A stretch of 64,000 bases of DNA from Megaustenia siamemsis (taxonomy: Eukaryota; Mollusca; Gastropoda; Stylommatophora; Ariophantidae). Made by a program: the position numbers and the translations under genes. The notes under the pieces were generated by a model. The model worked only from the letters and a program-made list of their open reading frames with translations, was not told the DNA's origin and searched no databases. Below are positions 9,596-20,529 of the stretch, in pieces (positions within the stretch are counted from its first letter, which is position 1; each line of letters begins with the position of its first letter). The stretch is from the NCBI GenBank assembly GCA_032433765.1, contig JAVIAB010000073.1:63320199-63384198 (forward strand). Direction: 5' to 3'.

Positions 9596-11200
9596 AGGCC
9601 ATCAGGGAGAGCAGCACTCTCTCCAGATGGAATTACAAAAAGGCAGACTGGAAAATGTATCAACACTACACCAGTGTACTGACTAAAGATATAAATATAG
9701 ATAGAGACATCAACAATATAGTTGATGAATTCAGTAGACTAATAATACAAGCTGCCAGTGAAACAATACCTAGAGGGGCACGGAAACATTACAAACCATA
9801 CTGGAGTAGTGAACTAGAGCAACTGCACAATGACATGGAAACATCTCGAAAGCAAGCAGAAAATAACCCTTGCCAAGAACACCACAACAACTACCAGCAT
9901 GCTAAAGCCAAATTTCAACGGGCTAAACTACAAGCAAGACGGGGAAGCTGGAAAGAGAAAACTTAGTCCTTGAATCTTGAACGAGACACAAGAAAAGTGT
10001 GGAAGCTTGTAAAGCAGCTGAATGATGAGGTTACAGAAAGGAACACCAAAATTACACTGAAGAAGGATGGAAACATTATAACAGGTAAACATGCAGCAAA
10101 TTACTTTGCAGACTCCTTTGCAAATGACAATAATATTGAAATTAGCCTAGAAAAACAACAAGAGACCCGTTTAAAACAACAAAATGCAAGACAAGAAGAG
10201 GCCACACATGAAGTCATGGAAACACCCATTACACAAAGAGAGCTGGCAATATCCAAATTAAAAATGAAAAAGTCACCAGGCAGTGATGGAGTGTCCAATT
10301 AAATGATTAAGAACTTGGGAACTGCAGCTAAAGCAAAACTACTGCAGATCTACAACATTTGCTGGATCACAGGTAGAGTGCCACAGGCATGGAGAGAAGC
10401 AATTATGATACCATTACTAAAGCCAGGAAAAGATGGTTCAATGACATCCAGCTATAGACCAATCAGCCTTACAAGCTGTTTGTGTAAAACAATGGAACGT
10501 ATAATCAATCTCAGACTGCCGTGGTACCTGGAAAGTGAAAATCTCCTTGTCCCACAACAAGCAGGCTTTAGACAGTGTTACTCTACCGAAGATCAAGCAA
10601 CCTATCTTTCCCAGGAAATTGAAGATGCGTTTCAAGAAAAGAAACTGGTACTAGCAGCATGGATAGACCTAAAGAAAGCATTTGATAAGGTATGGAAGGA
10701 AGGGCTTTTGAAGAAACTGAGAAATTATGGAGTAAATGGCAGGATGTACAAATGGGTCAAAGCATACCTGCAAAACAGGAGAGCCAGAGTGCAACTGGAT
10801 GGTCTTAAGAGTAAGAAGGTCTTATTGCGCCAGGGCGTTCCACAAGGAGGGGTACTATCTCCAACACTTTTTCTGATCTACATCAATGACCTAGTTACTG
10901 AACTACCACATGGCATCAAAGTGGCAATGTATGCAGATGACTTGGTAATGTGGTGCACAGAGGAGTATGCAACAGTGGCCTCCAAATTGCTGCAAAGAGC
11001 TATGAAAGCACTGAATTCATGAACAAATAGATGGTGTCTCAGCATCAATACAGACAAATGCAGTACTACACTTTTCACACTCTCCCCAAAACAAAAAGCA
11101 GGAGCCATCTACATAAACAATGAGCCTGTGAAAGAAGACATACAAGCTACATATCTCGGAGTTACATTTGATAGCAAACTATCTTGGTAGATAAATAAGG
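9596..11200 (+). pseudogene. LINE-A linker and reverse transcriptase
   Basis: The RT copies element RNA at the nicked target. Visible in order are 'KKSPGSDGV' (finger entry; stop at 10300), 'MIPLLKPGKD', 'SSYRPISLTSCLCKTMERI', 'QQAGFRQCYSTEDQ', 'AAWIDLKKAFDKVW' (box A, catalytic Asp), 'GVPQGGVLSPTLFLIYINDL' (box B), 'VAMYADDLVMW' (box C, catalytic Asp-Asp), then 'YLGVTFDSKLSW' followed by a stop. The catalytic triad is intact. The lesions are stops: TAG at 9964, TAA at 10300, TGA at 11020 and TAG at 11188. Several could be single transitions, consistent with decay after insertion. Confidence 0.9.
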
Positions 11201-11223
11201 CAACCCAAAAAGCAAGGAGGAAA

Positions 11224-12450
11224 TTGGCTATTCTAAGAAAGTTGTGTGGAACCACATGGGGTGCGAGTTGGAAAATAATCAGTAAAGTTTACCAACAGAG
11301 TATACGCCCACATTTAGAATATGGATCATCCGCATGGAACACCACATTGCAAGAACTGGATAAAGTACAAAACCAGGCACTTAGGGTCATCACAGGAGCA
11401 ATGAAATCAAAACCAATATTGGAGATGGAGAAATTGTGGAGGATACTAGCACTGAGAGAACGGAGGGACACAAAGGTGCTGATACAGGCTGAAAAATTTG
11501 TATGCATGCCGAGACATCCAATGAAGGACAGATTCCAAAATCTTGCATTGGGACGACTTAAGAGAAGCAGCTTTATCCACCAAGCCAAGCGTATTAGTAG
11601 ACAAACACCAGACATGCCAAGAGTTGTTAAATCCCTTCAGCCCATACCAGAACAGACTCCCTGGACAGATGAATCAGGATTATCAGTTCAAATACGGACA
11701 GAAGTGAAAGGAATAGTTGACAAAGAGGAACAAAATAGTCAACAGCGAAAAACAATAACTCTCAGTTTCCTGGATGAAGAATACCCACAAGACCTATGGA
11801 TCCGTGTGTACACAGATGGATCAGCACAGAATGCAGTAAAGAATGGGGGAGCAGGTGCATATATAGAGTACCCGAATAACACTAGGGATATGAATAAAAT
11901 AGCAACAGGAAAATATTGTCACAATTATGATGCAGAAATACAAGCAATAAAGTTGGCAATAGAAAAACTGCTGAACAGTAATCTTAGTCCACAGCCTGTA
12001 GTGTTTTTGACAGATGCAAGATCAGTACTCCAGGCACTACAATCCAGAAAATTACCACATCTGCAGACCTTATTGACTGAACTCTGCAAGCACCACAGGG
12101 TTGCCCTGCAGTGGATCCCGTCTCACTGTGGAATACCAGGAAATGAGAAAGCAGATCAGTTGGCAAAGGAAGGTTCAACAGGCACACAACTAGATACACC
12201 AGTTACATACCATCATAAGAAACAGATAATCAAATCAATCAGAGGACCACAAGCCCTAAATCAGGATGCCTTTCATAATATGAATAGATATGATAAAGTT
12301 ATCATTATACGCTTAAAAACAGGACACAATCGACTCCATAGTCACATGTATACAAAATTCAAGATCGGCACATCTTTACTTGTACATGTGGACAGGCACC
12401 CCAGACTGCTGAACACATACTTCAAGACTGCACTGAATATAGTAGACTGA
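11224..12450 (+). pseudogene. LINE-A thumb, RNase H and C-terminal Cys/His region
   Basis: A 408-codon open stretch with the RT thumb ('SIRPHLEYGSSAWNT', 'VQNQALRVITGAMKS'), then RNase H: 'VYTDGSAQNAVKNGGAG' (first Asp), 'YDAEIQAIKLAI' (Glu), 'FLTDARSVLQAL' (Asp) and 'LQWIPSHCGIPGNEKADQLA' (His/Asp). After a frame change near 12360 the sequence spells 'CTCGQAPQTAEHILQDC', the usual C-x-C...H...C tail of these polymerases, and the element fades out by about 12580. The RNase H active-site residues are all present. Confidence 0.88.
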
Positions 12451-12590
12451 GGAAAATCCATTGGCCCATAGATTAAACTACAGACAAAAATATATGGGCC
12501 ACTGCAAGAATTACAAAAGACAGTAAAATTCATACAGGAAACGACATTGCTGATATATCTCGTTCAGTTGATTTGACTTTGTAGCCAATG

Positions 12591-13209
12591 GTCTATATCC
12601 ACACAAACAGTAGGCCAACCAGAAAACCCGTGTTAGATCCTGACAGTAAATACTGGCACGCGAATTAAAATTGAAACAAGTTGAAGGAAGAAAAACCACT
12701 GTTCCTAAAATTCCTTGCATCACCTACCAATTTACAAAGATTTACCAAATTACATAGAATGTGTAAAGGACATTTAGGTAATGTAAGAGATAATATATTA
12801 CAGATAGATTGATATTATTACTCTTTCTGTATGTTTCGACGCACCGTGCGTCATGCCGATTTTGGCCATGTTTAGCAGCACAGTTCTCAATTTGATTATA
12901 GTCTAAACTGTATCACCTTGGTATTGGTGAAATCTAATTCCTTGTTTAATTATCTAAAAAAATTCATATAATAATTTGTGTTAGATAAATATAAACATAT
13001 AGATTAATATGTAAAAACATGAAACATTGTCTCTGAAATCGCTACCGCTAAATTAATTTTTTAAAAAAAACCTTCCGTATTGAAAGAGTTAACAAACCCT
13101 GTGCCATTTAAGCAAACACAAGTTCCTCGGTCAACGAACAATGTAGACACTTTTAATAGTTAACATTAATTGACATTTTTCACTTATTTTTCTATTTTAT
13201 TGTACATAC
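12591..13209. other. nAChR intron sequence
   Basis: AT-rich with no recognised element. A 15-base hairpin (GACGCAC/C/GTGCGTC) near 12839 is too short to interpret. Confidence 0.4.
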
Positions 13210-13325
13210 CATTCTCAGGTAGGTTGGCAACGGCTGTCTCGCACCGTAAAAAGAAAGATTAACAACGAAGGCATTCAGGAAGGATGACAATGTTATAAGG
13301 ATCATATTGAGACAATAATACGTTC
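13210..13325 (-). CDS. nAChR subunit exon encoding M3
   Basis: On the minus strand an acceptor (...TTTTTTCACAG) precedes GA ACG TAT at 13325 and a donor GTATGT follows ATG at 13210. The 116 bases read in phase 1 to phase 0: 'TYYCLNMILITLSSFLNAFV' then 'VNLSFYGARQPLPTYLRM'. 'YYCLNM..ITLS' followed by 'VVNL' is the M3 helix of nicotinic receptors. 'P.P.YLRM' joins exactly to 'VMFEFF' in the exon at 4630-5094. The M3 sequence is intact. In the receptor this helix packs behind the pore-lining M2. Confidence 0.9.
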
Positions 13326-13358
13326 CTGTGAAAAAAAAAGTTGTATTTATTATACCAT

Positions 13359-13608
13359 AAAAAAGTAAGTACCCCCGTCACGCCAAGTGGCGTATAGGGA
13401 ATATGGTGTTAGTGACCATAAATTTTACAGACCTTCGGCACATGATTTTTAGGGTAATGTGGTTGGTATTACGCCCGTGCCGCTTCACTTTCCCAGAAAA
13501 AAATCCGGTACCCATTAATACAGACTGGGTGAACGCGGAAGCCGTCGATTGGGATCAAATCCTACCCCCTTGTCATTTGTAGTCCATTTCACTGAACTAT
13601 CGCTATTC
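13359..13608 (-). mobile_element. tRNA-derived SINE, diverged copy
   Basis: Same family as 1820-2086, with more substitutions and a deletion across the A-box region. It is flanked by ATTATACCAT at 13349-13358 and 13609-13618, the target-site duplication. It lies 33 bases upstream of the nAChR M3 exon acceptor, inside the intron. Confidence 0.88.
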
Positions 13609-13618
13609 ATTATACCAT

Positions 13619-14130
13619 GCAACACCATAAATATGCTAAATCTACAATAAATATAAAATAGGCATTTATTACTGTAATATTTTTGGCACAAAAGTTTTCT
13701 GGTTGTAGATCAATTCTATAGAGCAAATAGTTAATCTTCAATTAATGCGTGCTCATTCATATTTTTTTTATTTTTAAAAATCGATTTAATCGCTTCTCAG
13801 CTGAAATCCACAGAGATCCAGTTCTTCCAATGTCATGATCCTAGTTGTTATAGCATGCTTCCTATAGACATTCCTGATTTGCTATCTCCCTTTGGACACC
13901 ATACTTCATTGTGAATTTCAAATTGCACAGACAACTGCATTACGTCATTGATTTCATATTCTAAAACGGACAGTATGGTGAGTTAGAAACAATCCTTTGA
14001 GCTTGCAAAATTAATGCGACAGCACCATGATCTCATTGAAATATGGAAATATCGAGAACAAAAAACATTTTCGTATGCTGCAAATAACAAGATCATCTTC
14101 TTTTCTTCCTCATCTGCCTTTCAGCGTCGA
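13619..14130. other. nAChR intron sequence
   Basis: No gene or repeat family recognised. This is part of the interval that should contain the M2 exon; none was seen. Confidence 0.35.
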
Positions 14131-14460
14131 GGGGAGATATCTCTCTCTCTCTCTGCGATCAGGACTCAGAGTACGATTCCAGACACTCACATGAAGTCAG
14201 CTGTCAGGCTAAGTGTGTTGATCGCCCCCACAGACGGAACATCACATTTAGAGTCTGCCAGATCCACTCTGATTGAACACCCGTCTGCGCCAGTGGTCCA
14301 GTGCATCCGATTTCAGCCAGCATTTTATTTCCTTAGCCTTTGATTGTCCCCAATCTTCATGCAAGGCAGCAGATTGTCTTTTCTGTAGGAGGATTCTGCC
14401 CTTAGATGGTCTGCCCTCCCAGGTTTACGAGCACCAATCTGCCCGAGTCACTAGAGGTGA
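14131..14460 (+). repeat. rep-1 dispersed repeat copy
   Basis: Starts with a (TC)n run and 'CTGCGATCAGGACTC'. It continues with 'TCAGCTGTCAGGCTAAGTG', 'TTGATCGCCCCCACAGA' and 'GATTTCAGCCAGCATTTTAT', and ends 'CCTCCCAGGTTTACGAGCAC'. Other copies are at 26190-26372, 28240-28340 and 28470-28820, and an inverted piece lies in every array unit (for example 45102-45307). Non-coding. Confidence 0.85.
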
Positions 14461-14897
14461 CTAACACATACATGCACACACAAAGATATGAATAACACAG
14501 ATATGTACACAGCGATACGAGACATAAGATATATGACACATGACTAACATAGACATGCACATAAAGATATGAGATATGACTAAAAAAAACATGCACACCA
14601 AGATATGAGATATCCCAAGCACACACGAAGATATGATACATGACTAACACAGATACATTCTTAGATATGAGATATTACTAAACTCAGACGCACACCAAGA
14701 TATGAGATATGACTAACATGACACACACCAAGATATGAATCATAGCTAGCACACGCAACACACACAAGCTAAGATTTGAGCAACGGCTAGCACAGAAACA
14801 CACCAAGATATGAGAAACACATTAAGATTTGAGCTATGGCTTCACGGAAAAACACCAAGAAATGAACCAAGTCTCGCACATAAACACATTGAGGTAT
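14460..14897 (+). repeat. Minisatellite, about 35-40 bp unit
   Basis: Degenerate tandem copies built from 'ACTAACACAGACATGCACAC', 'ACACAAAGATATGAGATATG' and 'CACCAAGATATGAG'. It directly follows rep-1, and the same order recurs at 28470-29690. Both arrays end in 'CCATATGCTTGGG.TTGTTGT' (14898-14920 and 29690-29713). Confidence 0.85.
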
Positions 14898-14949
14898 CCA
14901 TATGCTTGGGTTTGTTGTAGTCTGCGGACTTAACGTGGGAATCATCGAC

Positions 14950-15880
14950 ATACAAGACGCAGGCTTCGATCAAACAGTTGTCAGGAGATTTGAGAGTGCT
15001 ATCTGACCCGTAGTACGTTTCCTTGCACGTACAGTCTGCATTTTCCGGGTCACATATGATGGTGCCATCAGAACACGTCTATTCGCACTGTAATCCAAAG
15101 TTACCACCGGGACAAGTGACATTACAGGTATAGCCAGGATGTTTACATTGTAGGAATTTTCCGGATTTTTTCTCACATAAAGGACAGACACTGAGACAAG
15201 ACCTGTAGTAGTCATGTCCATAGATCCCATGTGAACATTTGCCGTGACACTTACCGATGATGACGTCGCAGTTTTTGCTACACACTGCACATAACGACCA
15301 AGAATACCCGTCCAGACAATAGGTGTCTGTAAATGTTTGCACCTCACACACCGTCAGTGCACTGCCGGCCTGCGAAATGGTCCGTGAGAACTCAATCTTA
15401 ATGTGTGCCATTGGTTTGTGTGGTCAGACCAGCCCCAGAGCAAAAGACATCAATCTCGTGCTGACTAACTACAAACCTTGATTCATTGTTACACGAGGCA
15501 GAACCATTTAGTTTTACCGTGAAACTGTCCGTATGGGTTATGTCATTCACATAAATCCTAAACCAGGAGAACTGCAAAGATTGATTGAGAGTTTGTGTCC
15601 GGAATACATGTGGTGAGGTTGTTTATCAAACAGGAAAGTAGGTTCAGATTTTTGGGTGTATTTGCACAAGACATCCAAGTACTGACTGGGGTTCGAAATA
15701 ATCGTACTGACAACTGCCATTGTTTGGGCATGTCCCTGTTTTGTCATAAACTGAGTCATACTAGCAGAGACATTGTAACGTACAATTTCAAACCAAGTTA
15801 GGTCATTAGCTTCCAAGGCCACAAACGAAACCAGCAGAATAAAAACTTGATCTACAGCGATGGTTGAATCTGTGTACAAA
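14950..15880 (-). pseudogene. EGF-like repeat protein fragment with a lectin/discoidin-like lead
   Basis: Minus-strand frames show Cys-rich EGF/laminin-type spacing: 'VCEVQTFTDTYC', 'CAVCSKNCD', 'CHGKCSHGIYGHDYYRSC', 'YTCNVTCPGGNFGLQCE', then in the next frame 'DCTCKETYYG'. Upstream (about 15560-15410), 'FSWFRIYVNDI' and a stretch ending 'SALTVCEVQ' resemble the end of the fucolectin/discoidin-like domain that precedes EGF repeats in many molluscan scavenger-receptor or MEGF-like genes. The frame shifts at least twice and no splice sites rescue it. Most likely a pseudogene or transposed gene fragment in the nAChR intron, on the same strand. Confidence 0.6.
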
Positions 15881-15889
15881 CATTTATTA

Positions 15890-16900
15890 TCAAACCCGTG
15901 ATTACATTTCTAAAAATCCACCAACTCTCTGTGATAACAGATAGCGTGATGTTCTCTAATGAATGAGACAAACTGTTGGAGACAAGCAAAGTCAACATTG
16001 TTTACATCCGCACTGACATTAATTAAATTTCGAATCAATAAGCGGAAGAATATGAATTACACTTGTCTTGTTTGAATAAAAAAATATCAGTGGCGTATGA
16101 TAATGATACCGCAGCTACCGCCGGTAGACCTGAACATATTAACGAAATACAAAAGAAAATGACAATTGATTATTATTTTTAAAAATAATTATTACTTAAT
16201 AATTACTTAATAATTAATTATTACTTAATATATTATAATTATTACTTAATAATTATTACTTAATAATTAATTAATTATTACACTATTTCTAATATTCTAT
16301 TACACATGCTTTGATTTGCATTTATTAGATTATTATTGTATTTATTGTTAATGTATTTATTATATATTTGATTAGCAAGGTTTTCCTCTGGCCACTATAA
16401 CGTTTGTCAATGAAGCCGAAACTACTCTACTACATTGAAACCTCTAGTTGCTAGCGGTACATTTTTTCTCTATCCCAAGCTAGTATTAACGACTTTGACA
16501 TTACAAAATGGGAGTCAAAATAATATTGAGGGTGCTACCGCTAAAAGAATGCGGTTTCATGAGTTATTTTTAGCTCTAGCCAATTAGAAGTGTTAAAAGT
16601 GAAAGTGAAACTATGTCTGGTTACCGGAATTTCATTAGTTATGCGCATGTTTCATTAACTACGTTATGCGCATCAGCATCTGTAGAAAGAACTTTTTAAC
16701 AAGACGGATACTAACCCAAGAGAGGTACTTTTGCAGCTGCTGGAGGAAGATTATTTTCCATCACCAACAACAAAAGGAAAAATGCCACAAAAATATTGAT
16801 ACCTGAAAAAAAGAGAAAGATTTTTTAATTGAATATATTTATCTGTAAATTGTATTACTTAGACTATTAAAATAAAACGTATTATGTATGTGAGAGCTGG
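15890..16900. other. Intron sequence with an AT-rich tandem patch
   Basis: Between 16165 and 16285 the words ATTACTTAATA and TAATTAATT recur in tandem. Elsewhere the strings 'GCTACCGC' and 'CTAGCGGTAC' recur near 16112, 16450 and 16545, hinting at a decayed DNA transposon. I could not confirm any coding frame. Confidence 0.35.
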
Positions 16901-18780
16901 AAAACTCTTAATATTCTTCTGAGAAAGTCTCTGTGCTTGCCTTTCCAGTCCATTCCCCATTTCAGCTCTGGGTCCAGCCACCTTTATCCACCTCTTCTTC
17001 CTCTCCTTCACAGCCATCATATCAACCCTGACCAATTTGAAAAAAAATGACAGCCGACGGGCGATAATTATTTGTCAGTAACGAGTGATCGTATTAAAGT
17101 TTTGTCTCCTTCAGTTTTGTGGTCTTCTAAGTCTCGTGTTCTAGTTTGTTCTCATCTAAGACTAAATCTTCTGTAAGTATCTGTTTCCCTGCGTATCTAA
17201 GTTTCTCTGCGTGTCTATGTATCTCTCACTCTGTCCGTCTCTGCTCTCTGCCTGTGCCTCTATGTCTGAATTCCTTGAATCTCTGAATGTCTCGCGTTTT
17301 TAGTCTCCATGCAGCCACTCCCTGGCTATAGATACGGCCTCACCTACGTGAGACAGTGAGTCCGTCGTCCTATTTCAGTAACCCCGTCTTTCTTGATCAT
17401 TACTTTAATCACTTTAGTTCAGTCGACAACTGTTAATCTTATCGAACCTTGTTCTAAAAACACCTCCATTGGTCCTTTGTTACATGCGGCCTCTCGATTG
17501 TTCGAGTCCTGTCATCTCAGGTCGTCTATCTGCTTCAAGGCGTCTGCCGATACCAGAGTTTCCCCCCCCCCATTTTCGCTGGGCTCGACTCTTCAAAGGA
17601 TGGTTTCGGTCTAGCCGATTATCGCTACCTTTGCCCCGTTGTGCCAGATAACTGTTCTGAACACCTGCGCACCTTTTACCTGTAATCTTAAAGTTTATTA
17701 CGTCACCTCGTCTGAGTCTGGGACTTAACGTATACTTGCCACTCGTCAAGACTTCCTTAATTTCTACGCCGCCTTAATTCTACCTTTTTTTTCCTGCTGA
17801 AGGCCTATTGGGCCGAAACGTCGTTTAGTCTGTGTCGTCCACTTATCACGTAAAGCTTCTAACATACCACTTTTTTGTATTTTTTAATTCTTTCTAAAAT
17901 GATTCTACCTTTCATATTCATCCTCTGAAGATCGTCGTTTCCTCCTATATTCCTCCCATTATCCTTACAAGGATGAGTTACAATTTTATCAATATTCTCA
18001 TGATGTACTAATAATGTCATTATTAGTGCCTTTTTTCCACAAATGCTACATTGTTCCTCATTTATTTTTTTGTTTTAAAGTATTCCTTACACGTCTCATA
18101 ATGATTCTTAGCAATATTTTTCATAATAAGGGTCATGAGATTATTATTGCAATGACCCTCGCAATCAGCATGTAACCTGAACTGTTTCAGTTTCCTGGGT
18201 GATTCATTATAGGCTGTCGTTGTGATATTTATCGTTGCACAGCTGGATCACCTCCACATGTTGTCCAGTGATTTGTGCAAGGTGCCAGTGTCAGATATGA
18301 TCTCGTGCGATCTGCTGTATATGATAAAGCATTATCTAACACGGTCAAAATACAAAATACAAAAAGAATTAAAAGGTATATTTCGTATTCCAAAGGATGT
18401 TGACCGATCTCTCACGATTCAAACACCCCAGTTGTGGCTCACTTCAAATTCCTGACCACGTTGGCCTCCGGGATATAGGGATCTCTAGCTTGGCCATATT
18501 CCGCAAATACCCACTGTCGGTTTCCATTGAAAACTGACTCACAACCAGCATGGGTTCTATAAACCAGAGTGGAAATGAAACTTTTTCCATTCATTTCTCT
18601 TCTGGACAAGAGAGTCCTGATTCAAACTCCTCTTCACGAGGTGGAGGTAGGAATTTTTTTCTTTTTGAATCCTCTGATTCTTCATGGCTTGGTCTTTAGG
18701 TAGTTCTCTAAGACAGCGGCGAAAAAGCAGGATTTAGCAGGTTAAAGAACCCTTGTCGTTAGAAATGGAAAAGAATAGGT
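16901..18780. other. Intron sequence, unassigned
   Basis: No gene recognised. Contains an 11-base poly-C run near 17561, a ribozyme-like motif (17797-17825) and short decayed ORFs without family resemblance. Confidence 0.35.
17797..17825 (+). other. Hammerhead-like CTGA...GAAAC hairpin motif
   Basis: CTGA AG followed by a hairpin (GGCC-TATTG-GGCC) and then GAAACGTC. Penelope-like elements carry hammerhead ribozyme cores of the form CTGANGA-stem-GAAAC near their ends. Here the core base after the G is missing or shifted, so it is at best a degenerate motif. Confidence 0.3.
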
Positions 18781-18784
18781 TGGA

Positions 18785-18875
18785 ATGACATCATGGGACG
18801 CACCAAAATGGCAGCTTATTTATATTTCGAGCTATGGACTAAGCAATGTTTACTTTGAATACCACGATAAATGTT
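18785..18875 (+). repeat. rep-2 dispersed repeat, left part
   Basis: 'GGGACGCACCAAAATGGCA' through 'GTTTACTTTGAATACCACG' matches 42562-42645. The match then breaks and resumes at about 19715-20205. rep-2 here is therefore either interrupted by, or includes, the ORF in between. Confidence 0.75.
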
Positions 18876-19107
18876 ATTGCAGCGAGATGGCAGATTTTTG
18901 AAAATGTATTCAGGGGTTTGAACATAAATGTTTGTTCACAGTTCGTTAACCTTCGCTGTAGATAAAGTCGTTCATTTGATGGCTTAGTTTGTGACATTGG
19001 TAGCTAAGGACCTAACTTGTGCAAACGGATGGCATTGGCAAGGATCATTTTGAATCTATGAAGTGGGCTCATTTTGTGTTTAACTCAAAAGCATATGTGC
19101 TTTTTAA

Positions 19108-19764
19108 CCAAAGAACTTTTTTGGGGGACTCAATGAAGATATCCCCGATGGAAGAATAAATTGTACTATTAGTCCCATAAATGATTCGCTTCCAGAGGTT
19201 TATGATGTAAACAAAGCAGTTTTGTCATTGCAAGTGAATAATGTCCACACCTATAATTGGTCAGGATTGGGTAGCAGCAGCAGTTTTATAGCGAACACAG
19301 AAAACATCACAGGATTGTGCTGTTCAGAAACAGCTATGCCATGCTACCCTAGAATTGCCTTTAATGGGATTACTGTGACCACAAACCACTCTCCATGTGT
19401 GTGCCACGTATTTACACCCCTGAAAGAAATTCTGAATATAACAACATCATGTGCCGTCTGTGATATTAATGACCACATACCAGGAGCCTCCACTATGATT
19501 GATACAACTGTTGCACCAAGCACTTCATCAGCAAAGCCATATCTATGGAATGTTCATCTGACATTGTTCTTGAATGATGTCCAAGTTAATGAGACATCAG
19601 AATCGTGTGGCGGCAGCTACAAGAAGGGAGCGGAGAACATCATCAATTGTGTTTTTACTAACTACAGGTCATGTGGCTTCTGTTGGATTGGAAATGATAA
19701 CTTACCACCACTGTGTGTCTATATGTTTGGAATTGGAGTCATCAATGATGGCCTAACATCATAA
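19108..19764 (+). CDS. Unidentified Cys-rich glycoprotein-like ORF
   Basis: An open stretch of about 218 codons with no family I recognise. It has about 15 Cys in CC, C-x-C and C-x2-C clusters ('GLCCSETAMPCYP', 'HSPCVCHVF', 'SCAVCDI', 'SCGFCW') and at least six N-glycosylation sequons (NCT, NDS, NWS, NIT twice, NET). That composition points to an extracellular or virion-type glycoprotein. There is no signal peptide at the open frame's start and no clear ATG; an AG just inside the open stretch could be a splice acceptor. The last residues ('MFGIGVINDGL') are encoded by sequence shared with the array units (43757-43790), so at least the 3' end belongs to a mobile repeat. Confidence 0.4.
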   Translation, partial: PKNFFGGLNEDIPDGRINCTISPINDSLPEVYDVNKAVLSLQVNNVHTYNWSGLGSSSSFIANTENITGLCCSETAMPCYPRIAFNGITVTTNHSPCVCHVFTPLKEILNITTSCAVCDINDHIPGASTMIDTTVAPSTSSAKPYLWNVHLTLFLNDVQVNETSESCGGSYKKGAENIINCVFTNYRSCGFCWIGNDNLPPLCVYMFGIGVINDGLTS

Positions 19765-20205
19765 CGACGATCATCATTTTCGGGAGGACGTAAACTTCCA
19801 TGGTATATGGTGGATAGGCGGCATGAATCAATGAAGGCTATGTCTGAAAAGTGTTCCTTCTTGCAGTTTCCTCATATTCCAAGTCCGGCTTGTTGCAGGA
19901 GCTACAGAGTTAAGTGCTCTGTGCACACCGTGAGCTGTGTGTCTCATCCGTTTTGATCCTGCTTCGATATCCCGCTTGTTTACGATGAATGATGATATCG
20001 TATGACGGGGAACAGTTGGCTGTGTTTACTTTCTGCGCGGTTTCGCCTTATGTCTTTTGGCGTGTGCTGAGACTGCTACGATGGGGACTAAAGTTACCTT
20101 TCTTTGTTTGGGAGATGAGTTAGTAATTCGGATGATTCCACTGGCACGGGCGGTTGAGCAATTATGGATTTTAATTCGTTTGCCGTGAGACCGAAGCCTT
20201 CCATA
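19715..20205 (+). repeat. rep-2 dispersed repeat, main part
   Basis: Matches 32760-33100 (inverted), 5766-5962 (inverted, shorter) and 42650-42850. Shared strings include 'GGAATTGGAGTCATCAA', 'TTCTGCGCGGTTTCGCCTTA' and 'GGATGATTCCACTGGCACGG'. Non-coding apart from the overlap with the ORF ending at 19764. Confidence 0.8.
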
Positions 20206-20525
20206 GCCAATAGCCAATAGGTTAAAAAAATTGCCGCTGCCTGGCAAAAATTGAAATTATAAATCTACCATGCCCAAAATGGTCAGGCCGCAAATATATC
20301 GACTTACTGTGTCGAAAAACAGCAACACAAAGCACCCAGCCTAGTATACTAAAAAGAAGAGTCATCTCTCTAAGAACCTCAGCTTTGATTTATTTGCTTG
20401 TCCATTGTCTTTTCCTAGTTTAGAACTTCTTACAATCGCTCGTTCAGGAATAACAATTATCCAAACTCAATATCAATATGTTCATTACATCTGTTTACAC
20501 ATAAAATGAAAAAAGAGAAGTTTCC
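20206..20525. other. nAChR intron sequence
   Basis: No motif recognised next to the donor of the exon at 20530-20725. Confidence 0.4.
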
Positions 20526-20529
20526 TTAC

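Larger units (their letters stand above)
8640..12590 (+). mobile_element. LINE-A: near full-length I-superfamily retrotransposon, inactive
   Basis: Ordered domains on the plus strand are AP-endonuclease (about 8960-9590), linker (9590-10250), RT (about 10250-11200), RNase H (about 11800-12180) and a C-terminal Cys-His region. This order, with an RNase H after the RT, is typical of the I superfamily (I/Nimb/Ingi-like). The element sits in the intron between the nAChR M3 and M4 exons on the opposite strand. At least one frameshift (about 9580) and in-frame stops at 9964, 10300, 11020 and 11188 disable it. An ORF1 (gag-like) product with zinc knuckles was not recognised upstream, so the 5' end is uncertain. 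Confidence 0.85.

Noticed and set aside
12838..12853. Small hairpin GACGCAC-C-GTGCGTC as a regulatory site
   Set aside because: Too short and isolated to interpret in intron sequence.
20281..20360. Minus-strand hydrophobic stretch considered as the M2 exon
   Set aside because: A stop follows the only usable acceptor phase, and the sequence lacks the polar-leucine pattern of M2.
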